A stretch of DNA of 6,771 nucleotides from Acidimicrobiia bacterium (GTDB lineage: Bacteria > Actinomycetota > Acidimicrobiia > Acidimicrobiales > JACDCH01): the NCBI GenBank assembly GCA_013694495.1, contig JACDCH010000294.1, positions 1 to 6,771 on the forward strand. Reading direction: 5' to 3'. Position numbers and translations under genes: made by a program. Shown here piece after piece: positions 1-5,241 of this stretch; positions within the stretch are counted from its first letter, which is position 1, and each line of letters opens with the position of its first letter. The notes beneath the pieces are model-generated. The model was not told where the DNA came from. It saw nothing but the letters and a program-made list of their open reading frames with translations, and did no database searches.

Positions 1-145
1 CATCGAGCACGTCGCGTCCGGCGACCCCGCCAGGGCACCGGGCCACGAGCACCTCCGCCAGCCGGTCGTAGACGGGGCCGGGGCCGGCCTGCCACGCGGC
101 GCCGGTTGCCCGGTAGGCGGCGGCGACCGGGTCGATCAGAGCCAC
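1..145 (-). CDS. Probable class I SAM-dependent methyltransferase, N-terminal fragment cut by the window edge
   Basis: Only the first 48 codons are in the window. The reading frame from GTG at 145 is fully open to base 1 and nearly every codon ends in G or C, as in the neighbouring real genes. The peptide begins VALIDPVAAAYRATGAAWQA, continues with GPGPVYDRLAEVLVA, and ends in RDVLD. This pattern is an N-terminal helical segment leading into the first strand of a Rossmann-like methyltransferase, where DVLD would normally continue into the glycine-rich SAM-binding motif I. That motif lies beyond the edge, so the enzyme class is inference. The start overlaps the end of the kinase-like gene by ten bases (136-145), which suggests the third gene of a translationally coupled minus-strand operon. 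An in-frame CTG at 139 is an alternative start. I am fairly sure it is coding and moderately sure it is a methyltransferase; the substrate is unknown. Confidence 0.72.
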   Translation of the reverse strand, partial: MALIDPVAAAYRATGAAWQAGPGPVYDRLAEVLVARCPGGVAGRDVLD

Positions 146-1149
146 CGGCTGCCGCCTCGGGCCAGCTCGCACCACCACCCGAGCTCGTCGTTGTCGCCCA
201 GCGCCTTCTCCCACCCGAACTGCACGAGGGTGCCGAGGAGGCACAGCCCCAGCTGGCGATCCCACCACGGATCGGTCGCCACGCCGTGGCGCTCGAGGGC
301 GGCCCGCAGGTCGACGATGGTGCTCTCCTTCGTGTGCCCGGCCGGGAGGCGGGCCCGGTTGAGCGCGAGGTACCACCCGAGCTCGTGCGCCACCGGTCCC
401 TCGCCCGGGTACATCCAGTCGAGCAGCACCGTGCGGCCGTCGGCCGCCCGCCCGAGGTTGCCCAGCTTCCAGTCGCCGTGGAGGAACGTCTGCGGCGTGT
501 CGCGGACGGCCACCGACAGGGGTCGAGGGTCGTGGCGGAGATCGTCGACCAGCGTCTGGACGTCGGCCGGTGCCCGCTCGGCGAACCGCTGCCAGCCCTC
601 GTGGGCGATGCGGGGGACGGCTTCGGGGAACCCGAGCGCCTCCTCGCCGGCGATGGCGTCGACACCGAACCACGCCCACCGCCGGTGGTGCTCGAGCAGC
701 CCGTGCCCGTCGGCGAAGCCCCACGCGGCCGCCGACAGGGCGGCCAGAGCGTCGAGGAAGCCGAGGTGGTCGGCCTCGGTGATCGGGTCGTCGCCGGTGG
801 GCACGAGGTCGGCCGCCACGTCGCGCATGAGGATCGCCGCGCCGAGGTCGTCGCGGCCCCACCGGGCCACGCCGAGGGTGGCGTGGTCGATGTGGTCGGG
901 CGCGAGGTCCATGAGGCCGAGCTGCCACACCTGGCGGGGTCGGCAGCCGGTGTCCTCCGAGACCCGCATGGTGAAGTCGGAGTCCGGGTGCACGTACTTG
1001 ACCACGCACCGCTCGCCGTCGATCTCCACCGCTTCGAACGCCGCATCGGAGCGGGACTCGGCCGTCTCGAACCTCCCGGTCCGACGGGCCCCCTCGAGGA
1101 GCTCGTCGACCGACCCGGCCAACGCCCGCTGCGTCACGACCGGGATCAT
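136..1149 (-). CDS. Aminoglycoside-phosphotransferase-fold (APH-like) small-molecule kinase family protein
   Basis: This 337-residue protein has the layout of the APH/choline-kinase-like phosphotransferase superfamily, cytosolic enzymes that use ATP to phosphorylate hydroxyl groups on small molecules. Visible landmarks are a beta-strand lysine in VVKYV (K51) as the likely ATP contact, the catalytic-loop motif HGDWKLGNLG (residues 224-233, with D226 and N231 as candidate catalytic and metal residues), and a following LLDW (D244) in the place of the metal-binding DFG-type aspartate. The length is normal for the family. No signal peptide or membrane segment is seen. The ATG at 1149 forms an ATGA overlap with the stop of the SnoaL-like gene; the open frame continues upstream only as a shadow of that gene, so I chose this start. 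No good Shine-Dalgarno sequence precedes it, consistent with coupled translation. The substrate cannot be read from the sequence, and I would not call it a resistance gene. Confidence 0.85.
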   Translation of the reverse strand: MIPVVTQRALAGSVDELLEGARRTGRFETAESRSDAAFEAVEIDGERCVVKYVHPDSDFTMRVSEDTGCRPRQVWQLGLMDLAPDHIDHATLGVARWGRDDLGAAILMRDVAADLVPTGDDPITEADHLGFLDALAALSAAAWGFADGHGLLEHHRRWAWFGVDAIAGEEALGFPEAVPRIAHEGWQRFAERAPADVQTLVDDLRHDPRPLSVAVRDTPQTFLHGDWKLGNLGRAADGRTVLLDWMYPGEGPVAHELGWYLALNRARLPAGHTKESTIVDLRAALERHGVATDPWWDRQLGLCLLGTLVQFGWEKALGDNDELGWWCELARGGSRWL

Positions 1150-1532
1150 CGGGCCGCAGCTGCCATCTCGGCAAGGAGCGGGGCGGCCCAGCGGCCGCCG
1201 CAGAACACGGTGTCGGACGCGATGCGGCCCCGGTCGTCGAGCACCACGGTGTGGGCGTGGTGGGCGGCGTGCGGCACGCCGTCCTCCTCCCAGGTCAGGA
1301 GGAAGGTGACGAGCTCGCCGTCGCCGGCCGCGAACGGCCGGCGCTCGAGCTCCTCGAAGCGGCCCGGGTGGGCGAACCAGCGCCCGTACTCGGTCGTGAT
1401 GGCGGTGGGGCCGTCGGCCCGCAGCCGCCAGCCCGGGACGGTGGCGTCGAGCACGGCGCCCTCGGCGTAGAGGTGCTCGGGGATCCCGGCGCCGGCGCGG
1501 ATGGCGTCGAGCATGTCGTCGATGGCAGGCAT
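1146..1532 (-). CDS. SnoaL-like / NTF2-like family protein
   Basis: This 128-residue cytosolic protein looks like a member of the NTF2-like (SnoaL-like) cone-fold family. It has an N-terminal helix (residues 2-13), then YAEGAVLDATVPGWRLRADG (22-41), a helix with RWFAHPGRFEE (51-61), and alternating strands around ELVTFLLTWEE (73-83) and HAHTVVLDDRGRI (92-104). The family includes polyketide cyclases, dehydratases, isomerases and many uncharacterised proteins that bind a small hydrophobic ligand. No catalytic assignment is possible here. It is the first gene of the minus-strand set and its TGA overlaps the ATG of the APH-like gene (ATGA). It starts 74 bases from the divergently transcribed methyltransferase gene, so the symmetrical element at 1554-1585 may control both. 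Its ribosome-binding site is weak. Family-level confidence is good; function is unknown. Confidence 0.78.
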   Translation of the reverse strand: MPAIDDMLDAIRAGAGIPEHLYAEGAVLDATVPGWRLRADGPTAITTEYGRWFAHPGRFEELERRPFAAGDGELVTFLLTWEEDGVPHAAHHAHTVVLDDRGRIASDTVFCGGRWAAPLLAEMAAAAR

Positions 1533-1553
1533 GGGCGCAGCGTCGCCCGCCGC

Positions 1554-1585
1554 CCCTGCAACGAGCCTGCAGGCCGATTGCAGGG
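1554..1585. promoter_or_regulatory. Operator-like dyad with three TGCA cores at 11-base spacing, between divergent genes
   Basis: The element reads CCCTGCAA, three bases, GCCTGCAGGC, three bases, TTGCAGGG. The outer 8-base arms (1554-1561 and 1578-1585) are perfect inverted repeats, and the central 10-base palindrome (1565-1574) shares the same centre, between 1569 and 1570. TGCA therefore occurs at 1557, 1568 and 1579, exactly 11 bases apart, about one turn of the helix. It sits in the only divergent intergenic region of the window, 21 bases from each flanking start codon. This layout fits a binding site for a dimeric or tetrameric repressor acting on both directions. TTGCAG also appears as a -35-like hexamer on each strand (1578-1583 plus; 1561-1556 minus), but no convincing -10 box was found. 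The role is inference. Confidence 0.5.
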
Positions 1586-1592
1586 CGCCGGG

Positions 1593-1606
1593 GCGAGGGT
1601 CCTCGC
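1593..1606 (+). promoter_or_regulatory. Hairpin containing the Shine-Dalgarno sequence of the methyltransferase gene
   Basis: GCGAGG (1593-1598) and CCTCGC (1601-1606) are perfect inverted repeats separated by two bases; a more realistic fold is five pairs with a GGTC loop. GAGGG (1595-1599) is a good Shine-Dalgarno sequence seven bases before the ATG at 1607, so it confirms that start. The same bases form half of the stem, which ends directly at the start codon. The hairpin could damp translation initiation, but in DNA this GC-rich it could also be chance. Confidence 0.4.
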
Positions 1607-2659
1607 ATGACCGACACCAACACCATCGAAGGGTTCACCGGCCGGTTCGTCACCGACCTCGCCGCCGTGGCCCACGCCGCCACCGTCGTCGTGGGCGACA
1701 AGCTCGGGCTCTACCGGGCGCTGTCCGAGCGGGGTCCGTCGACGGCGGCCGAGCTGGCCGCGGCGACCGGGTGCGACGAGCGCTACCTGCGCGAGTGGCT
1801 GAGCGCCCAGGCGGCCAGCGAGTACGCCCACTACGACCCGGCCACCGAGCGCTTCCACCTCGACGAGGGGCAGGCCGCATGCCTGGCCGACGAAGCCCTC
1901 CCCACGTTCCTCGCCGGCGGCATGGCCGTCGTGTCGTCGATGCACAAGGACGACGCCCGCATCGTCGACGCCTACCGGACCGGCGCCGGTCTCGGCTGGC
2001 ACGAGCACCACCACGACCTGTTCGACGGGACGGAGCGGTTCTTCCGCCCGGGGTACGTCGCCAACCTCGTGACCAGCTGGATCCCCGCGCTCGACGGCGT
2101 CGAGGCGAAGCTGGCCGCCGGCGCCACGGTGGCCGACATCGGCTGCGGCCACGGCGCCTCGACGATCGTCATGGCCCAGGCGTTCCCGGCGTCCACCTTC
2201 GTCGGCTTCGACTACCACGCCCCGTCCGTCGACGTCGCCCGCAAGCGGGCCGCGGACGCCGGGGTGAGCGACCGCGTGACCTTCGAGGTGGCTCCCGCCG
2301 ACGCCTACCCGGGCACCGGCTACGACCTCGTCTGCATCTTCGACGCCCTTCACGACATGGGCGACCCGACGGCCGCCGCCACCCACATCAAGGCGTCGCT
2401 GGCACCGGGCGGGACGTTCCTCCTGGTCGAGCCCAACGCCGGCGACCGGCTCGAGGACAACCTCAACCTGATCGGGCGGATCTTCTACTCGGCGTCGTCG
2501 GCGATCTGCACGCCGGCCTCGCGCGCCCAGGACGGTGCCGCCTGCCTCGGCGCCCAGGCCGGCGAGGGCCGGCTGCGGGCCGTGTGCGAGGCGGCCGGGT
2601 TCACGTCGTTCCGCCGGGCGACGGAGACGCCGTTCAACATCGTGCTCGAGGCGCGCTAG
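1607..2659 (+). CDS. Class I SAM-dependent methyltransferase with N-terminal winged-helix-like domain
   Basis: This 350-residue cytosolic protein has two parts. Residues 1-95 look like the helical, winged-helix-like dimerisation domain found in many actinobacterial O-methyltransferase-like proteins, including STAAELAAATGCDERYLREW (45-64). Residues 165-350 form the SAM-binding Rossmann fold: motif I VADIGCGHGAS (175-185), the acidic residue closing strand 2 in GFDYH (D202), a YDLVCIFDALHDMGDP strand-4 region (239-254), and APGGTFLLVEP (266-276). The overall architecture and length resemble the mycobacterial Rv2258c type, from memory and not from alignment. The substrate is unknown; the N-terminal domain in such proteins usually serves dimerisation and need not bind DNA. 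The start ATG has GAGGG seven bases upstream, partly inside a hairpin. It is transcribed divergently from the SnoaL-like gene across the dyad and is followed nine bases later, in the same reading frame, by the TylF-like gene. Confidence 0.9.
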   Translation: MTDTNTIEGFTGRFVTDLAAVAHAATVVVGDKLGLYRALSERGPSTAAELAAATGCDERYLREWLSAQAASEYAHYDPATERFHLDEGQAACLADEALPTFLAGGMAVVSSMHKDDARIVDAYRTGAGLGWHEHHHDLFDGTERFFRPGYVANLVTSWIPALDGVEAKLAAGATVADIGCGHGASTIVMAQAFPASTFVGFDYHAPSVDVARKRAADAGVSDRVTFEVAPADAYPGTGYDLVCIFDALHDMGDPTAAATHIKASLAPGGTFLLVEPNAGDRLEDNLNLIGRIFYSASSAICTPASRAQDGAACLGAQAGEGRLRAVCEAAGFTSFRRATETPFNIVLEAR

Positions 2660-2668
2660 CAAGACGGC

Positions 2669-3292
2669 TTGCCCGTCGCCGACCGCTACCTCGACCTGCT
2701 CGCCCGCGCGCTGACGCGTGAGCTGTTCCTCGAGAAGGAGGTGCGCAACGTCGACCTGCGGGAGTGGCCCCTCGGCGAGCCGGAGGTACTGCGCTCGCTC
2801 CAGCGGGAGCGGGGGTGGCGCCTCGTCCGACCCGGCGCCATCCGCGACGTGCGGGCCGTCGGCCACGACTGGCCGCCGCAGGCGGAGACGATGGTCGGGC
2901 TGGCCCGGCTGGCCAACGTCCGGTCGTGCGTCACCACCGCCCTGGCCGACGGCGTGCCCGGCGACCTCGTCGAGACCGGCGTGTGGCGGGGCGGCACGTC
3001 GATCTTCGTGCGGGCGACCCTCGAGGCGCTGGGCGACGAGGAGCGGCGGGTGTGGGCCTGCGACTCCTTCGAGGGCCTGCCCGAGGCGGACGCCGAGCGG
3101 ATCCCCATGGACGTCGAGATGCGGTTCCACGAGTTCCCGCAGCTCGCCGTGGGCCTCGACGCGGTCAAGGCGAACTTCGCCCGGTACGACGTGCTCGACG
3201 ATCGGGCCGTCACCGACCACCGGGCGGCCCACGGGATCGTCGACGAGATCCATCCGGTCGACTGGACCGCGGTCTGGTGGCGGAAGTCGTGA
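2669..3292 (+). CDS. TylF/MycF-family O-methyltransferase with an internal deletion, probably inactive
   Basis: The 207-residue product starts like a TylF/MycF (macrocin O-methyltransferase) family member: DRYLDLLARALTRELFLE (5-22), SAM-binding motif DLVETGVWRGG (99-109) and WACDSFEGLP (129-138). After NFARYDVLDDR (169-179) the sequence jumps to AVTDHRAAHGIVDEIHPVDW (180-199), which in relatives lies near the C-terminus. Missing is the stretch of about 60 residues that normally carries the LRLDGDxYES and VDDYG segments, including acidic residues that bind the catalytic metal. The junction is near 3203-3208 and the frame is kept. Without these residues methyl transfer is unlikely; a SAM-binding remnant is possible. 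The start is TTG at 2669, because the family N-terminus begins there and an in-frame TAG at 2657 excludes anything longer; GTG at 2741 would cut conserved sequence. There is no good Shine-Dalgarno sequence, so coupling to the upstream gene is likely. The family call is strong; the deletion is inferred from family knowledge. Confidence 0.8.
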   Translation: MPVADRYLDLLARALTRELFLEKEVRNVDLREWPLGEPEVLRSLQRERGWRLVRPGAIRDVRAVGHDWPPQAETMVGLARLANVRSCVTTALADGVPGDLVETGVWRGGTSIFVRATLEALGDEERRVWACDSFEGLPEADAERIPMDVEMRFHEFPQLAVGLDAVKANFARYDVLDDRAVTDHRAAHGIVDEIHPVDWTAVWWRKS

Positions 3293-3306
3293 GCCCGACA
3301 CCGCCG

Positions 3307-3312
3307 TAACCT
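3307..3312 (+). promoter_or_regulatory. Candidate -10 box (TAACCT) just upstream of dnaG
   Basis: TAACCT matches the TANNNT form of actinobacterial -10 elements and ends 11 bases before the dnaG ATG. Transcription from it would begin only a few bases before the start codon, giving a nearly leaderless mRNA. This would explain the lack of a Shine-Dalgarno sequence before dnaG. No convincing -35 element lies upstream, and such hexamers occur by chance, so this is a weak call. Confidence 0.25.
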
Positions 3313-3323
3313 GCCGGCCACCC

Positions 3324-5135
3324 ATGGGGATCGTCGACGAGGACATCGTGGCCGTGCGCCAGGCAGCCGACATCGTGGGCCTCGTCAGCCAGTACACCCA
3401 GGGGAAGAAGGTGGGCCGGAGCTGGAGTGGGCTGTGCCCCTTCCACACCGAGAAGAGCCCGAGCTTCAGCGTCAACCCCGAGAAGGGCGTCTTCTACTGC
3501 TTCGGCTGCCAGAAGCAGGGCGACGCCATCACGTTCGTCCGGGAGATCGAGCACCTCGACTTCGTGGGGGCGGTCGAGTGGTTGGCGGGGCGCTCGGGCA
3601 TCTCGCTGCGGTACACGTCGAACGACGAGGGCGAGTCGCGAAAGAAGCGGCGGCACCTGCTCGAGGCCATGACTGCGGCCGTCGAGTGGTACCACGACCG
3701 CCTGCTCCACGGGCCCGACGCCGGCGCCGCCCGCGGCTACCTGCGGAGCCGGGGTTTCGACGGCGAGACCGTTCGCGCCTACGGCATCGGCTGGGCCCCG
3801 GCAGCCTGGGACGAGCTCGTCACCGCGCTGCGGGTCTCCGTCGACGTCCTCGTCGAGTGCGGGCTCGCCTTCCGCAACCGCAACGGGAAGGCCACCGACG
3901 CCTTCCGGGGCCGGCTGCTGTTCCCGATCCACGACGCCGAAGGCAACGCCGTGGCCATCGGTGGGCGCATCCTCCCCGGCGACGAGGGCCCCAAGTACAA
4001 GAACTCGCCCGAGACGGCGCTCTACTCCAAGAGCCGGATCCTGTACGGCCTCAACTGGCACAAGTCCGAGATCGTCAAGACCGGCACGGCGGGCGAGGTC
4101 ATCGTGTGCGAGGGCTACACCGACGTGATCGGCTTCGCCCGGGCCGGTGTGCCCCGGGCGGTCGCCACGTGCGGCACGGCGCTCACCGAGGAGCACGTGA
4201 AGCTGCTGGCCAAGTTCGCCAAGCGGATCGTGCTCGCCTTCGACGCCGACGCGGCGGGCCAGGGCGCGGCCGACAAGTTCGCGGCCTGGGAGGACCGCTA
4301 CGAGCTCGAGGTGTGCGTCGCCGACCTCCCCCCGGGCCGCGACCCGGGCGACCTCGCCTTCGACGACCCCGAGCGCCTGCGCGCCGCGGTGGCGCCGGTG
4401 GCCGACGAGGGCCTGCGCGAGCGGGGGGCCAAGCCGTACCTCGCCTACCGCATCGACCGCATCCTGGCCGCAGCCGACCTCCGCTCGATCGAGGGCCGGG
4501 CCCGGGCCGCGGAGGCCGCCGTGGCCGCGGTCGCCGAGCACCCGAAGCAGGTTGTCAGGGACCCGTACCTGATGCTGCTGGCGCCGATCGTCAAGGTCGA
4601 CCACGAGCAGCTGCGGGCGATGCTGCACCAGGGCGCCCGGCCCCGGGTGGGCGGCCGCCCCGAACGGGACCGCCCGGAGCCCGACCGCCACCGGGGGCAC
4701 GCCGGCGCCGAGGAGGAGGCCCTGACGCTGCTGGTGCACCGCCCCGAGGACATGGCGCCGTGGCTCGACGACGCCCTGTTCGTCGACGACCGCCACCTGG
4801 TCGTCTACTGGGGGCTCCTGGCCGAGCCCGACGCCGGTGCCGCGCTGGTGCTCCTGCAGGAGACCGACCCCGGCGCGGCCGAGGTGCTGGCCCGGCTGGC
4901 CGTGTCCGACTCGGACGCCGACCCGAGCGACGTGGGGGCGCTGTTGCTGGGCGCGGCGGCGGGCCGCCGGCTGCGCGAGGTCGAGGCCGAGGCCCGGGTG
5001 GCGGTCGACCCGCTCGCCTACGCGGGCGAATCGGCAGCCCTCGCCCTCGGCATCGAACGGCTGCGGGATCCGGCCACCCGGGCCGAGGCGGCCACGACGC
5101 TGCTCGGTCTCCTCCGGCCGAACGCCGACGGGTGA
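3324..5135 (+). CDS. dnaG: DNA primase DnaG
   Basis: DnaG makes the short RNA primers for leading-strand initiation and each Okazaki fragment, acting with the replicative helicase DnaB at the fork. The 603-residue protein shows the complete architecture. An N-terminal CHC2 zinc finger has ligands C38, H41, C59 and C62 (LCPFHTEKSPSF, then FYCFGCQKQGDAITF). The RNA-polymerase core includes RGRLLFPIHD (195-204) and KYKNSPET (224-231). The TOPRIM centre has EGYTDV (E263) and FDADAAG (D307, D309), matching the known E265/D309/D311 spacing of E. coli DnaG. PPGRDPGDL follows at 336-344. A charged, proline-rich linker near 430-455 leads to a poorly conserved C-terminal region expected to contact DnaB. 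ATG at 3324 gives the typical N-terminus MGIVDEDI; no start codon lies upstream in frame for some distance and no Shine-Dalgarno sequence is visible. All catalytic residues are present. Confidence 0.98.
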   Translation: MGIVDEDIVAVRQAADIVGLVSQYTQGKKVGRSWSGLCPFHTEKSPSFSVNPEKGVFYCFGCQKQGDAITFVREIEHLDFVGAVEWLAGRSGISLRYTSNDEGESRKKRRHLLEAMTAAVEWYHDRLLHGPDAGAARGYLRSRGFDGETVRAYGIGWAPAAWDELVTALRVSVDVLVECGLAFRNRNGKATDAFRGRLLFPIHDAEGNAVAIGGRILPGDEGPKYKNSPETALYSKSRILYGLNWHKSEIVKTGTAGEVIVCEGYTDVIGFARAGVPRAVATCGTALTEEHVKLLAKFAKRIVLAFDADAAGQGAADKFAAWEDRYELEVCVADLPPGRDPGDLAFDDPERLRAAVAPVADEGLRERGAKPYLAYRIDRILAAADLRSIEGRARAAEAAVAAVAEHPKQVVRDPYLMLLAPIVKVDHEQLRAMLHQGARPRVGGRPERDRPEPDRHRGHAGAEEEALTLLVHRPEDMAPWLDDALFVDDRHLVVYWGLLAEPDAGAALVLLQETDPGAAEVLARLAVSDSDADPSDVGALLLGAAAGRRLREVEAEARVAVDPLAYAGESAALALGIERLRDPATRAEAATTLLGLLRPNADG

Positions 5136-5151
5136 TCCGGGCGGCGACGAG

Positions 5152-5157
5152 TACCCT
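5152..5157 (+). promoter_or_regulatory. Candidate -10 box (TACCCT) of an rpoD promoter
   Basis: TACCCT, in the context CGAGTACCCTGC, fits the TANNNT -10 consensus common in actinobacteria. It begins 17 bases after the dnaG stop. Transcription would start near 5164, giving a leader of about 75 bases before the rpoD ATG that would include the whole short ORF at 5185-5241. No good -35 element is visible, so rpoD may instead, or also, be read through from dnaG. Confidence 0.35.
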
Positions 5158-5184
5158 GCACACACCTTCGAGCGAGGACGGGGA

Positions 5185-5241
5185 GTGACGGAGCCGATGA
5201 CGCCGCGCCGTTCGGGCGCCTGGGAGGTGGGGGCGATATGA
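5185..5241 (+). CDS. Possible 18-codon leader ORF overlapping the rpoD start
   Basis: GTG at 5185, preceded by GAGGA at 5174-5178 with a six-base spacer, opens a short frame encoding VTEPMTPRRSGAWEVGAI. Its TGA (5239-5241) overlaps the rpoD ATG (5238-5240) as ATGA, the classic geometry for translational coupling. An internal ATG at 5197 is an alternative start. The rpoD Shine-Dalgarno sequence lies inside the short ORF, so ribosomes translating it would pass over the rpoD initiation region. The peptide resembles nothing I know. Evidence is only the start signal, the overlap and the position; chance is a real alternative. Confidence 0.3.
   Translation: MTEPMTPRRSGAWEVGAI
5222..5230 (+). promoter_or_regulatory. 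Strong Shine-Dalgarno sequence of rpoD
   Basis: GGGAGGTGG contains GGAGGT with nine bases to the ATG at 5238. It is the best ribosome-binding site in the window and fixes the rpoD start. Confidence 0.75.

Noticed and set aside
106..1470. Plus-strand open frame of 454 codons
   Set aside because: It is the complement of the APH-like and SnoaL-like genes, which carry real family motifs on the other strand.
1150..1701. Longer start for the APH-like protein upstream of 1149
   Set aside because: The extra residues are an arginine-rich off-frame reading of the SnoaL-like gene and of the divergent promoter region.
1295..3475. Long minus-strand open frame of 726 codons
   Set aside because: It lies opposite the two methyltransferase genes and dnaG, whose motifs are clear. 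The product is low-complexity and rich in G, R, V and D, typical of antisense frames in GC-rich DNA.
4640..4710. Proline/arginine-rich stretch in DnaG as an inserted element
   Set aside because: It sits where the variable linker between the catalytic core and the helicase-binding region is expected, and the frame and codon use do not change.
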